The notes below the pieces were generated by a model that saw nothing but the letters and a program-made list of their open reading frames with translations, had not been told where the DNA came from and did no database searches. Shown one piece after another: positions 25,869 to 35,541 of a DNA stretch of 64,000 nucleotides (the stretch's first letter is position 1; each line of letters opens with the position of its first letter). Where the stretch lies: positions 1 to 64,000 of the forward strand of contig JBFGNS010000003.1 of NCBI GenBank assembly GCA_041574955.1. The letters are read 5' to 3'. Made by a program: the position numbers and the translations under genes. Source of the stretch: CALZJC01 sp041574955. GTDB lineage: Bacteria > Acidobacteriota > Thermoanaerobaculia > Multivoradales > JAHEKO01.

Positions 25869-27328
25869 TCGGCGCCCGCCGGCGCCTTCGCCCCCTGGGC
25901 GAAGGCGAACAGCTTGTTGCGGCTGGCGATGTAGAGCACGCTGTCGCGCGCTACCGGGGTGGTGTAGACGGCCGCTCCCAGGTTCATCTCGTCGAGCACC
26001 ACCGGCTGGCCGTCCTTGCCCTTGCCGGCGGCGAGCACCACCACGTCGCCGTCCTCGTCGCCCAGGTAGACCTTGCCGTCGGCGACGAACGCAGAGCCCC
26101 ACACTGCGGCGAAGGTGTCGTAGGTCCAGTGGTGCTGGCCGGTGCGGGCGTCCAGGCAGTAGAGGAAGCCCGACAGGTCGGCGATGTAGAGCAGGCCGTC
26201 GGCGATCGCCGCGGTCGACATGGTGCGGTGGAACTCCTCGCCGCCCCGGTGCCAGGCGACGTGGGTGTCGGTGACGTCGCCCGAGCCGGCGGCGTCGATC
26301 GCCCACAGGTTGCCGACACCCTCACCGTGCTCGGGATCCTGGCCGACGCCGATGTAGACCCGGTCCTCCCACACCACCGGCGTGCCGATGATGTTGTTGC
26401 GGGTGCCCGAGCCGCCCAGCTCCCACTGCGAGTCCTTGGGGTTGGCGTCGAACTTCCACAGCAGCGAGCCGTCGTCGGGCTTGAGCGAGTAGACCCAGCC
26501 GTCGCCGCCCGGGAAGATCACCTGCGGCCGGCCCTTGACCACCGCGTAGGCGGGGTTGGACCACTGGCCGTGCAGGATGTTGCGGCCCGGCAGCGCGCTC
26601 TCCCACACCAGCTTGCCGCTGCGCTTGTCGACCGCGATGAAGCTCGGCGCCAGCGTCGACGGGATGTTGACGTGGCCCTCGTCGACGCCGTTGCCGGTGA
26701 CGGTGAACACCAGGTTGCCGACCACCAGCGGGTTGCCGGCGGCCAGGTTGTGGGGGAACACGTCGAGCTCCTCGATCATGTCCAGGCTCCACACCAGGTC
26801 GGCGTCGCGCTGTCCGCTGCGGGCCTCGCTGGTGATCGGGCCGTCGTTCTCGCCGTCGCGGAAGCCCTCGGTGTCGGCGCACACCAGCTCGGCCCGGTTG
26901 GAGACGTAGTACAGCCGGTCGCCCTCGACGTACGGCCCCGAGCAGATGCCCTGCAGCGGCCAGTCGTGGACCCGGCCGGCAGGCAGCTTGTCGTGCACCG
27001 CCTGCCACAGGAACTCGCCGCTGTCGGCGTCGAACGCCATCAAGACGCCCTTGTCGCCGGTCACCGCGGGGTCGCGCGGGCTCTCGTTGTTGGTGCCGAC
27101 GTAGATCCGGCTGCCCGCCACCACCGGCCCGCCGTAGCTCTGCGAGCCGAGGGGCTGGACCCACTTGACGTTCTCGCCGGTCTTGACGTTCCAGCTCGCC
27201 GGCAGCCCGGTGGCGCCGGAGACCATGTTGCGGGACGGCGTGTTGCCAAACATGCCGGTGACGGTGGCGGCCAGCGCCGCGCCCGCCGCCAGCGCGACGA
27301 ACGAGGCTGCGATCAGGAGTCTCTTCAT
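25865..27328 (-). CDS. Secreted PQQ-like beta-propeller protein (second copy)
   Basis: A 487-residue exported beta-propeller. A signal peptide (MKRLLIAASFVALAAGAALA) precedes repeated blades of the PQQ/BamB type, with GSRIYVGTNNE, GDRLYYVSNRAE, DGLLYIADLSGFLYCLDA and DGKVYLGDEDGDVVVL each about 45-60 residues apart. The blades have the Trp-docking style (LVWES, LLWKFDANP, HHWTYD). No catalytic Asp/Glu/Asn set or haem site of true quinoprotein dehydrogenases is apparent, so it is better read as a binding or scaffold propeller. It overlaps the upstream propeller gene (TCAT at 27325-27328) and the downstream LuxE-like gene, so all four are translationally coupled. Confidence 0.85.
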   Translation of the reverse strand: MKRLLIAASFVALAAGAALAATVTGMFGNTPSRNMVSGATGLPASWNVKTGENVKWVQPLGSQSYGGPVVAGSRIYVGTNNESPRDPAVTGDKGVLMAFDADSGEFLWQAVHDKLPAGRVHDWPLQGICSGPYVEGDRLYYVSNRAELVCADTEGFRDGENDGPITSEARSGQRDADLVWSLDMIEELDVFPHNLAAGNPLVVGNLVFTVTGNGVDEGHVNIPSTLAPSFIAVDKRSGKLVWESALPGRNILHGQWSNPAYAVVKGRPQVIFPGGDGWVYSLKPDDGSLLWKFDANPKDSQWELGGSGTRNNIIGTPVVWEDRVYIGVGQDPEHGEGVGNLWAIDAAGSGDVTDTHVAWHRGGEEFHRTMSTAAIADGLLYIADLSGFLYCLDARTGQHHWTYDTFAAVWGSAFVADGKVYLGDEDGDVVVLAAGKGKDGQPVVLDEMNLGAAVYTTPVARDSVLYIASRNKLFAFAQGAKAPAGAE

Positions 27329-29538
27329 GGTTGGTTCCCGTAGACGTGGAGGTTGTCGAAGTGGATGTCGGTCGGGGAGTAGCCCGACAGGCCGGGCGCC
27401 CCCTGGTGGATCGGCAGCAGGTCCTCGACGACGATCGACCAATCGGCCGGCTCTTCGCCGTCCTTTGGCCACACCTTGCCGCGGATCACGGCGCGCTCGC
27501 CGGCGGCGTCCACCCGCAGCTTCATGCGGTACCAGACGTCCGGCTGCCAGGGAAAGTCGATCTCGCGCATCATGCGCAGCTCCGACTGCCAGGAACGCAC
27601 CTGCAGCTGCTGGTGGTTGCCCATCAGCTCCATCGTGTAGCCGGAGTTGATCAGCCCCATGTCGGGCATGCGGCGGCCGGTCCGGCTGCCCCTGAGATCG
27701 GCCTCGATGGTGTAGCCGGCGAGCTCGGGGTGGCCGATGAAGGTGATGTGGCGGTCGATCTTGCGCGCCGCCGGCCCCTTGACCAGCACCTTGTTGCCGT
27801 CGATCTCGTCGACCTTCCAGGCCATCAGGTAGGCCATGAAGTAGCCTGGCACCGCGCCGGCGGCAGTGGTCTCGAAGTCCTCGGCGAGCGGCAGCGGCTG
27901 CAGCACCCGCACCCGGCCGGCGGCGGAGAGCTCACCGGCGGTGGCCACCACCAGCCCCTGGCGCGAGCCGGCGGCGGCGGTGAGGACGCCGTCGGCCGAC
28001 ACCATGCCGGCGAGGCCGTCGAGCGACCAGTCGGCGGTCAGCGGCCCGAGCGGGCGTCCCTTGGCGTCGAACGCCTGCACCGTGAAGCCGGTGCTCTCGC
28101 CCGGCCGCAGGATGACCTCCGCCGGCACCACCCGGATGCGTGCCGGCGGCGTGCCGGCCGGCGGCGGGCTCTCGGGCGCCGCCGGCTGGGGGTCGGAGGA
28201 GACCCCGAACGGCTTGCTCTTGTCCCCCAGGCAGTACAGCCCCTCCTCGGTGGCGAAGTAGATACGGCCGTAGGCGATCGCCGGCGAGCTGTAGATCTCG
28301 GCGAACCGGTTCTCGCCCTCGAGCCGGATCTCCTCGAGGTCCAGCAGGCGGCCCGACTCGGCACCGGGCTCGACGATCAGGAACCGCCCGTTGACCTCGG
28401 TGGCGTAGAGCTTGCCGTCGGCCACCACCGGTGAGCCCTTGCCGACTCGCCCCAGGTTGAGCTCCCAGGCGGAGTCGCCGGTGGCGGCGTCGAGAGCGTG
28501 CAGGTTGGCCGAGTTGTCGATCACGTACAGCCGCCCGCCGGCGAGCGCCGGCGACGCGAACCCCGCCGACACCGGCGAGCGCCACAACTCGTGGCTGGCG
28601 GTGACGTCACCCGAGCCGGTGCCGTCGATCGCCACCACCCGCCCCATCGTGCCTTCGTCGACGTTCTCCTCCGAGTGGCTGGCGTAGACCTTGGTGCCGT
28701 CCACCACCACCGAGGTGTTGATGCCGCGCTGCGACAGCCGGAAGCCCCACACCGGCTCGCCGGTGCTCGCCTCGACGGCGTAGATGCCGCCGCCGCCGTT
28801 GCCCGCCACCACCAGCCGCCGGCCGTCGACCCACATCAGGTTGGGGGTCGATTGGGTGTTCTTGTCGGCCTGCGTGGGCGCCGGCGTCGACACCCACAGC
28901 AGCGCGCCGGTGAGCTTGTCGAAGGCGCGGTAGCGGTGCAGCGGGGTGCGCTCGCCGCCCCAGCTGGTGTTGGAGAAGGTGACGATCAGCCGCTCGCCGT
29001 CGACCAGCGGGGTCTGGGTGCGCCCGCCGTAGCCCTCCATGAAGCCGAACTCGTCGACGAACGAGCGCGACCAGACGATGCGGCCGTCGGCCGAGTCGAA
29101 GCAGAAGAACAGCCCGCCGACGCCCTGGACGTAGACGTAGCCCGTCTCGGGGTCGGCTACCGGGCTCGGCCAGCCGACCCGGTTCCAGGGCACCGACGTG
29201 TGGTAGACGTTCCACCGCCGCTCCCACAGCTTGGCTCCGGTCTCGGCGTCGAAGCAGGCCATCATCTCCTGGCGCTGGCTGTCCTCGCCGACGCGGCCGT
29301 TGGCACAAACCCGGCCGCGGGTCACCACCGGCGTCGAGCGGCCGACGAAGTCGACCCGCCAGATCAGGTTCTCGCCGGCCTGCGACCAGCCCGCGATGAG
29401 GCCGGTCTCGGGCGACGTGCCGTTGCGCTGCGGGCCGCGCCAGTGGGCCCATTCTCCGGCCGAGGCCGGCGTGGCGACGAGCGCCGTGGTGAGCAGTACG
29501 GCGGTGGCCGCCGCGGCGGCCAGGAGCTTGCGGTGCAT
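27325..29538 (-). CDS. Secreted PQQ-like beta-propeller with Ig-like and C-terminal beta-sandwich domains
   Basis: A 737-residue exported protein. I chose ATG 29538, which follows GGGGAGG; a GTG six bases earlier is the alternative. After the signal peptide (to about 28, ASAGEWAHWRGPQRNG) a PQQ/BamB-type propeller fills about 30-430. A short Pro-rich linker leads to an Ig-like Big domain (RIRVVPAEVILRPGESTGFTV, about 460-545), then a concanavalin-like sandwich (about 550-737: DFETTAAGAVPGYF to HFDNLHVYGNQP) of the kind that binds glycans. WRGPQRNGTS is the usual entry of such proteins in Planctomycetes and Acidobacteria. It heads the four-gene unit with the LuxE/LuxC pair. The role is unknown; a cell-surface recognition or quinone-linked function is possible. 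Confidence 0.84.
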   Translation of the reverse strand: MHRKLLAAAAATAVLLTTALVATPASAGEWAHWRGPQRNGTSPETGLIAGWSQAGENLIWRVDFVGRSTPVVTRGRVCANGRVGEDSQRQEMMACFDAETGAKLWERRWNVYHTSVPWNRVGWPSPVADPETGYVYVQGVGGLFFCFDSADGRIVWSRSFVDEFGFMEGYGGRTQTPLVDGERLIVTFSNTSWGGERTPLHRYRAFDKLTGALLWVSTPAPTQADKNTQSTPNLMWVDGRRLVVAGNGGGGIYAVEASTGEPVWGFRLSQRGINTSVVVDGTKVYASHSEENVDEGTMGRVVAIDGTGSGDVTASHELWRSPVSAGFASPALAGGRLYVIDNSANLHALDAATGDSAWELNLGRVGKGSPVVADGKLYATEVNGRFLIVEPGAESGRLLDLEEIRLEGENRFAEIYSSPAIAYGRIYFATEEGLYCLGDKSKPFGVSSDPQPAAPESPPPAGTPPARIRVVPAEVILRPGESTGFTVQAFDAKGRPLGPLTADWSLDGLAGMVSADGVLTAAAGSRQGLVVATAGELSAAGRVRVLQPLPLAEDFETTAAGAVPGYFMAYLMAWKVDEIDGNKVLVKGPAARKIDRHITFIGHPELAGYTIEADLRGSRTGRRMPDMGLINSGYTMELMGNHQQLQVRSWQSELRMMREIDFPWQPDVWYRMKLRVDAAGERAVIRGKVWPKDGEEPADWSIVVEDLLPIHQGAPGLSGYSPTDIHFDNLHVYGNQP

Positions 29539-29557
29539 TCCCACCTCCCCGATCGCT

Positions 29558-29953
29558 TCAGGTGACCCGGATGCGCCGCGGCTGCTGCTCTGGGGACTTC
29601 GGCAGGGTCAGCGTCAGCACGCCGCCGGCGATGCGGGCCGTGATGCCATCACGATCGATCTTGCTGGACAAGGCGAACGTCCGGCTGAAGTGCCCGACGT
29701 TGTACTCGGTGTAGACGGGGCTGAGCCCCTCGTAGGCTGAGAAGTCGATGCCGCCTTCCACCCTGAGCTGGTCGCGCTCGAGCGAGACCGAGAGCCGGCC
29801 CCTGTCGACGCCCGGCAGGTCCATCACCACCACCAGCGCCTCCTCGGTCTCGTAGATGTCGGTGTCGGGAGAGTAGGTCTTGCCGGGCGTGGTCTGCTCC
29901 CGTCCCGGGCTGCTCTCGCGCTTCTCGTGGACTTTCATCGGCTCGTCGGTCAT
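29558..29953 (-). CDS. Small heat shock protein (Hsp20 family)
   Basis: A 131-residue alpha-crystallin-type chaperone. The core spans about 25-131: DIYETEEALVVVMDLPGVDRG, then LRVEGGIDF, and the C-terminal LTLTLPKSPEQQPRRIRVT with the I-x-V anchor used in oligomer assembly. Such proteins hold unfolding clients in the cytoplasm. It lies 12 bases after the other Hsp20 gene, so the pair is cotranscribed. It precedes the propeller/LuxEC unit by only 19 bases on the same strand, so read-through into that unit is possible. Confidence 0.92.
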   Translation of the reverse strand: MTDEPMKVHEKRESSPGREQTTPGKTYSPDTDIYETEEALVVVMDLPGVDRGRLSVSLERDQLRVEGGIDFSAYEGLSPVYTEYNVGHFSRTFALSSKIDRDGITARIAGGVLTLTLPKSPEQQPRRIRVT

Positions 29954-29965
29954 GGCGGCGCTCGC

Positions 29966-30388
29966 TCAGAAGACCTCGATGGTGCGCGGCTTGTCGGCCT
30001 CGGCGCGTGGCAGGGTCAGCCACAGGATGCCGTCCTTGTGCTCGGCGCGCGCCGCGTCCAGATCGATGGCGAACGGTACGGTCAGGGTGCGGTCGAAGGC
30101 GCCGCTCTGGCGCTCGCGACGGTGCACGCTGGTGCCCTCGGGGGCGGCGGTGGAACGGCTGCCCGCGATGCGCACGTGGTTGCGGTGGATCTGGACGTCG
30201 AGCGTCTGCTTGTCGATGCCGGGCAGCTCGGCCACCAGCAGGATGTCGCCGCCGCGCTGGAAGACGTTGACCGGCGGGTGGGCGCCGCGGCCGGCGGTGG
30301 AGCCGCCCAGCCCGCGCGACGACATCGACTCCTCGACCGCCTGCTGCAGGCGCTGGAGGGCGGCGAACGGATCCAGGAAGCTGGTCAT
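29966..30388 (-). CDS. Small heat shock protein (Hsp20 family), divergent paralogue
   Basis: A 140-residue Hsp20 starting at ATG 30388. The N-terminal MTSFLDPFAALQRLQQAVEE is typical of Hsp20s that begin with amphipathic FxxL helices. The crystallin core (about 42-140) includes NVFQRGGDILLVAELPGIDK and GILWLTLPRAEADKPRTIEV with an I-x-V tail. It shares only moderate similarity with the 29558 product, so the two may form mixed oligomers. No CIRCE or ROSE-type element is obvious upstream. Confidence 0.93.
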   Translation of the reverse strand: MTSFLDPFAALQRLQQAVEESMSSRGLGGSTAGRGAHPPVNVFQRGGDILLVAELPGIDKQTLDVQIHRNHVRIAGSRSTAAPEGTSVHRRERQSGAFDRTLTVPFAIDLDAARAEHKDGILWLTLPRAEADKPRTIEVF

Positions 30389-30502
30389 GGTGCGTCTTCT
30401 GCCATGCTGGCTGGGGCGTGACCGGCGGTTTCGCCCGACAGAGCTTACCGCCCCGGCCACTGCGAGTTTATCCCTCCGCGGGCGGCGCGGGGAGGCGCGA
30501 GC

Positions 30503-31024
30503 TCAGCCGGCCGAGGCGCCCAGGATCTCGCTGTGGATGTAGCGCAGCAGGTTGCGCACCGAGATCGACCCCCGGAGCTCGCCGCCGTCTACGATAGGCA
30601 GGTGCCGGAACCCCTGGCTGACCATCCGGTGGATGGCGAAGGCCGGCGGATCGTGGCTGGTCAGCGTCGTCGGCCCGGGAGTCATCACCTGGCTGACCGG
30701 TGTCGTGCTCGGATCGAGGCCGGTGCGCACAAGCCGCGCCAGCACGTCGCGCTCGGTGAAGATGCCGACCAGCCGCCCGTCGTCGACCACCTGGACGCAG
30801 CCGTGACGCTCGCGACGCATCCGCTCGATGGCTTCGGCGGCGGTCGCGTCGGGCGCCACCTCCGCCTTCGGCGTCAGCTCCAGGTCGCCCAGCGAGTCGG
30901 ACATCAGCCGCCCGGCGAAGCCGGAGTCGGCTTCCGGAATGTCGAGGCCGGCGAGCTCCGAGCCGCAGCTCTCGCACAGCTCGACGCCGGGGATGTTGTC
31001 GTTGCCGCAGAACGGACAGCGCAC
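30503..31024 (-). CDS. CBS-domain protein with N-terminal zinc ribbon
   Basis: A 173-residue cytoplasmic sensor. It opens with a zinc ribbon (CPFCGN at 3-8, CESCGSE at 17-23) and continues with a tandem CBS pair (Bateman module): MRRERHGCVQVVDDGRLVGIFTERD near 70-94 and MVSQGFRHLPIVDGGELRGSIS near 133-154. CBS pairs bind adenosine nucleotides and gate partners. It is three bases downstream of the second CBS gene, forming a two-gene unit. The zinc ribbon suggests a nucleic-acid or protein contact. The partner is not visible in the window. Confidence 0.85.
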   Translation of the reverse strand: MRCPFCGNDNIPGVELCESCGSELAGLDIPEADSGFAGRLMSDSLGDLELTPKAEVAPDATAAEAIERMRRERHGCVQVVDDGRLVGIFTERDVLARLVRTGLDPSTTPVSQVMTPGPTTLTSHDPPAFAIHRMVSQGFRHLPIVDGGELRGSISVRNLLRYIHSEILGASAG

Positions 31025-31027
31025 GGC

Positions 31028-31501
31028 TCAGCCCCCCTCGGGCCGCGCCAGCTGCTGGTGCAGGCGCGGCGGCAGGTTGAGCACCGCCTCGGGAAAGTGC
31101 TCGGCGATGTAGCGCAGCACGTTGCGGCTCGACACCATTCCGACCCAGCGTCCTTCGGAGTCGACCAGCGGCAGGTTGCGGAAGCCGCGCTCGGTCATCG
31201 CCCGCACCGCCTCGCGCAGCGGCTGGTGGAGCTCAATGGTCAGCGGCTCGGGAGTCATCAGCTCGCCGATCGGGGTGTCGGGGTCGACCCGCTCGAGCGC
31301 CACCCGGAACAGCAAGTCGCGCTGGGTGAAGATGCCCACCACCCGGCGGTCGTCGCACACCGCGACGGCGTTGAAGCGCCGGCGGTCGAGAATCTCGCAC
31401 ACCTCGCCGAGCGAGGTCGAGCGGCTGACCGCCTCGCCGCTCTCCAGCCGCAGATCGCGGATGGTCGCGCTCTTCAGGATCTCCTCGATCTGGCGTGCCA
31501 T
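31028..31501 (-). CDS. Tandem CBS-domain protein
   Basis: A 157-residue Bateman-module protein. I take ATG 31501 as start (MARQIEEILKSATIRDL); a GTG at 31522 is an alternative. Two CBS repeats are visible: ILDRRRFNAVAVCDDRRVVGIFTQRDLL near 42-69 and AMTERGFRNLPLVDSEGRWVGMVSSRN near 107-133. It is the paralogue of the next gene but lacks the zinc ribbon. It likely senses the energy charge through ATP/ADP/AMP. Divergent from the ASH-repeat gene at 31602, so the 100 bases between hold both promoters. Confidence 0.85.
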   Translation of the reverse strand: MARQIEEILKSATIRDLRLESGEAVSRSTSLGEVCEILDRRRFNAVAVCDDRRVVGIFTQRDLLFRVALERVDPDTPIGELMTPEPLTIELHQPLREAVRAMTERGFRNLPLVDSEGRWVGMVSSRNVLRYIAEHFPEAVLNLPPRLHQQLARPEGG

Positions 31502-31586
31502 CGGAAACCCCAAGGCTAGCACAACCGCCGGGCGGGGGCCCCGCGCGGATAGCGGCCGGAACTTAGGACATCACCCCCCGCGCCGC

Positions 31587-31592
31587 TAGAAT
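31587..31592 (+). promoter_or_regulatory. Candidate -10 box TAGAAT, near-leaderless
   Basis: TAGAAT ends 9 bases before the ATG at 31602, so transcription about 7 bases downstream would start almost at the initiation codon. No Shine-Dalgarno motif is seen in the short leader. Confidence 0.35.
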
Positions 31593-31601
31593 GCGCCCGC
31601 C

Positions 31602-33839
31602 ATGGTGAAGGAGTTCGATCCGCTCGACGAGCCGGCGCCGACCGCGCCCGACAAGCGGTCCGGCGGCGGACTGCTCGATCTGCCGCTGGGCGGCGACGAG
31701 CCGGCCGCGCCGGCAGCCGAGCGGCCCGCCACGCCCCCGCCCTGGCGGCCCCGTCACGAGCGGCGCCGTCACGAGCGGCGCCCGCGGCGCGGCGGCTGGT
31801 GGCTGCCGCTGCTGCTGCTGGTGGTGGCGGCCGGCGGTTGGTGGTTGTGGCCGCGCGGGGCGCCGGCGCGCGCGGTGGTGTCGGCCGAGGAGCTCGACTT
31901 CGGCACCCGGACGATCGCCGGTGAGGGCGAGCCGCTCGAGCTGCGCATCGGCAACGGCGGCGAGCGGCCGCTGCGCATCCGGCGGCTCGAGCTGGCCGGC
32001 CCGGCGGCCGAGCTGTTCTCGGTCGCCGCCGAGGCCTGCGTCGGGCGGCGGCTGGCGGCCGGCGAGGAGTGCCTGGCAGCGGTCGACTACCGGCCGCGAG
32101 TCTCCGGCAGCCACGAGGCGGCGCTGCGGCTGGTGGCGCGGGCCGAGAACGCGCCGCTCGAGCTGCCGCTGCGCGGCCGCGGCGTGGCTCCGCGGCTGGT
32201 CGTCGAGCCGGCGGCGGTCGAGTTCGACCCGCTGCCGATCGGTGGCCGCAGCCCGGCGGCCACGGTCGAGCTGGCGAGTGCCGGCGACGCCCCGCTCGAG
32301 CTGGGGGAGATCGCCATCGCCGGCGATGCCGCCGCTGACTTCCGGCTGGAGCGCGACCGCTGCTCGGGCCGCACCGTTGAGCCGGGCCGCGACTGCGGGC
32401 TGCGGCTGGCGTTTGTGCCCAGCGCCGAGGGCGAGCGCCGAGCGCGGCTGTCGATCGCCAGCAGCTCGGTCGACGGCTTGGTGACGGTAGCGCTGGCCGG
32501 GTCGGGCCTGCCGGCGCCCGAGGTTGCGCTGGCGCCGTCGCGGCTGGTGTTCGGCGAGCAGCTGGTCGGCGGCCGCTCGGCGGCCCGCAAGCTGAGTCTC
32601 ACCAACCGTGGCCGCTCCCGGCTGGAGCTGGGCGCGGCGCGTCTGGCGCCGGACGGCGGCGCCTTCAAGCTCACCGCCGACAGCTGCTCGCGCCGCGCCC
32701 TGGCGCCCGGCGCCGGCTGCGTCCTGGAGGTGGTCTTCGCCCCCGGCGCCGAGGGCGAGGCGGCGCGCCGCGTGGAGCTGCCGCAGGCCGGCGGCACCGG
32801 GCTGGCCTGGAGCGCCGAGCTGGCGGGCACCGGGGTGGCGCCGCGGCTCGAGTGGTCGGCGCAGCGGCTGGAATGGTCCGAGGAGCGGGTCGGTACCGCG
32901 GCCCCGGCGCGCGAGCTGAGGCTGGCCAACCGCGGCAGCGGTGCCCTGCGGCTCGAGTCGCTGCGCCTCGGCGGCAGCGATGCCGACGCCTTCGTGGTCA
33001 CCGAGGACCGCTGCAGCCAGACTTCGCTCGATCCCGGCGAGAGCTGCACCCTGACCGTCGGCTTCCGCCCGCGCCGCCTGGGTGAGCACACCGCCACGCT
33101 CACCGCGGCGGGCCCCGCCCTGCGCGGCGACCGCTCGGCGGAGCTGTCGGGTAGCGGCAGTGCAGGCCGGCTCGAGGTCGGCGCCGAGCGGCTCGAGTTC
33201 GGCAGCGTGCGGGTGACCGAGGCGACCACCCGCGAGGTGACGCTCGGCAACGCCGGCAACGCGGCCCTGACCCTGCGCGGCTTTACGGCCGCCGGCGACG
33301 CGGCGGGCGACTTCCGGGTCGCCGGCAGCTGCCGGGCGGGCGCTGCGCTGGAGCCCGGCGAGAGCTGTGAGCTGGTGGTGCGCTTCTCGCCGCTGCGGCC
33401 CGGCGGCCGGGTCGCCCAGCTCGAGGTGGTACACGACGGGGTGGGAGGCAGCGGACGTCTCGGCCTATCGGGCGCGGCGCTGCCGCCGCCGGTGGGCGAG
33501 CTCGACGTCGAGCCGGCCTCTCTGCCGTTCGGCCAGGTGCCGGTAGGTCAGCGCAGCGCCATCGTCTCGCTCACCCTGTCGAACGACGGCCCCGGCCCGG
33601 TCAGCGTGCTCGGCTTCGAGCTGCGCGGCCGCGATGCCGGCGACTTCCGGCTGGTGCCGGGCAGCTGCGAGGGCATTCCCTACCTGGCGGCGCGCGGCCG
33701 CTGCGGCGTCGGGGTGAGGTTCCTGCCGCAGGCGCCCGGCGAGCGGCGCGCCGTGCTGGTGATCCGCCACAACGCCCCGGGCGGCGAGCGGCAGATCGCG
33801 CTGACCGGCTACGGCCTGTCGTCCGGCGGCCTGCCGTAG
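31602..33839 (+). CDS. Membrane-anchored ASH/choice-of-anchor-D repeat protein
   Basis: A 745-residue protein with a cytoplasmic N-terminus rich in Pro/Ala/Arg, one membrane helix (about 64-85, WWLPLLLLVVAAGGWWLW) and a long outward region made of about six to seven Ig-like ASH repeats of roughly 95-105 residues. Each repeat has the same plan: x-L-x-F-G-x-x-x-x-G, then N-x-G-x-x-L-x-L, then D-x-C-s-x-x-x-L-x-P-G-e-s-C and a return strand ending G-x-G. The paired cysteines in each repeat (for example DRCSG with GRDCG) suggest disulfides. Such repeats form extended rods in envelope structures. It converges on the GspB/ExeA pair. Function is structural by inference. Confidence 0.82.
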   Translation: MVKEFDPLDEPAPTAPDKRSGGGLLDLPLGGDEPAAPAAERPATPPPWRPRHERRRHERRPRRGGWWLPLLLLVVAAGGWWLWPRGAPARAVVSAEELDFGTRTIAGEGEPLELRIGNGGERPLRIRRLELAGPAAELFSVAAEACVGRRLAAGEECLAAVDYRPRVSGSHEAALRLVARAENAPLELPLRGRGVAPRLVVEPAAVEFDPLPIGGRSPAATVELASAGDAPLELGEIAIAGDAAADFRLERDRCSGRTVEPGRDCGLRLAFVPSAEGERRARLSIASSSVDGLVTVALAGSGLPAPEVALAPSRLVFGEQLVGGRSAARKLSLTNRGRSRLELGAARLAPDGGAFKLTADSCSRRALAPGAGCVLEVVFAPGAEGEAARRVELPQAGGTGLAWSAELAGTGVAPRLEWSAQRLEWSEERVGTAAPARELRLANRGSGALRLESLRLGGSDADAFVVTEDRCSQTSLDPGESCTLTVGFRPRRLGEHTATLTAAGPALRGDRSAELSGSGSAGRLEVGAERLEFGSVRVTEATTREVTLGNAGNAALTLRGFTAAGDAAGDFRVAGSCRAGAALEPGESCELVVRFSPLRPGGRVAQLEVVHDGVGGSGRLGLSGAALPPPVGELDVEPASLPFGQVPVGQRSAIVSLTLSNDGPGPVSVLGFELRGRDAGDFRLVPGSCEGIPYLAARGRCGVGVRFLPQAPGERRAVLVIRHNAPGGERQIALTGYGLSSGGLP

Positions 33840-33850
33840 CAGCGGCCAGC

Positions 33851-33866
33851 GGCGGCGGCCGCCGCC
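33851..33866. terminator. 16-bp palindrome between convergent genes
   Basis: GGCGGCGGCCGCCGCC is a perfect palindrome between the stops at 33839 and 33869. It lacks a T run; a bidirectional end-of-transcript role is suggested by its position only. Confidence 0.35.
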
Positions 33867-33868
33867 GA

Positions 33869-34728
33869 CTACTGCAGGCTGAGGTGCACCAGCCTGCCGC
33901 CGCCGCGCAGCTCGACGTGGCGCGGACCGATCCGCTCGATGGTGAACTCGCCGACCGTGTCGCCGGTTCCCAGCACGCGGCCGTTGATCAGGGCGAACGG
34001 ACCCGTCTCGGACCAGGCGATGCCGCCCAGCTCGATGCTGGCGCCGTCCGGCGCGGAGAAGCGCTGGACGTGGCTCTCGGCCTCGGACGGTCCTGCCGGG
34101 GTGCGCCCGACGCTCGCCGGCGCCGGGTCGGCCAGCACCAGCACCAGGCCGGAGGCGGGATCGCTGATCGCGGTGGGCTGAGGTGGCGCGGGCTGGGTGG
34201 CGTCGGCTGCCGCCGGTCCGGGGGTGACCGGTGACGGGTCGGCCGGCAGCGCGGCCGGCGGTGCGGCCGCCTGGTTCGTCGCCGGCGGGCCGGGCTCCCG
34301 CCGCGCCGGTTCGGGCCGAGGCTCTGCCGGTCGGTCGGGCGGGGCGTCGGCAGCTGGGGTACCGGCCGCCGGGGCACTGGCGGGGAGCGGCAGCCCCTCC
34401 GCCCCGGACCGGGCCGGGGCGTCGTCGACGGTTTGCTCCGCTCCCGCGGCGATCGGCACAGCCGGTACCGGCCGGGTGGCCTGGACCGCGGCCGGCGCTG
34501 CGACGGCGGCGGTGCGTTCCAGCTCCGCCGGCCCCCGCCGAGAAAGCACCAGTCCGCCGAGCAGCCCGAGCAGCATCGCGGCCGCCACCAGCGCCGGCAC
34601 GAGCCAGGCGGGCCGGCGCGGCTTGCCGGAGACGTGGCGCGGGATCGCCGGGTAGGGCAGGCCCTCGCGTTCGGCCGCCTTCTGCGCCGCCTCCATGCGG
34701 GCGCGCTTCAGCGCTTCGTCGATCAGGC

Positions 34729-34732
<4 letters not shown>
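33869..34732 (-). CDS. gspB: GspB-type general secretion pathway protein
   Basis: A 287-residue single-pass protein. It opens with MSLIDEALKRARMEAAQKA, the usual start of GspB/ExeB proteins, followed by one membrane helix (about 41-66). A long Ala/Pro-rich linker (about 70-205) spans the periplasm, and the last 80 residues (SIELGGIAWSETGPFALINGRVL to RLVHLSL) are the GspB C-terminal domain. GspB with the ATPase GspA helps insert or assemble the type II secretin through peptidoglycan. The start overlaps the stop of the ExeA-like gene (ATGA at 34732), so the two are made as a pair. No secretin or pseudopilin genes lie in this window. Confidence 0.85.

Positions 34733-35541
<809 letters not shown>

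Noticed and set aside
25865..29538. The two propellers as PQQ-dependent alcohol dehydrogenases
   Set aside because: No catalytic Asp/Glu with calcium-site pattern, no adjacent-Cys ring and no cytochrome c domain; BamB-type scaffold is the safer reading.
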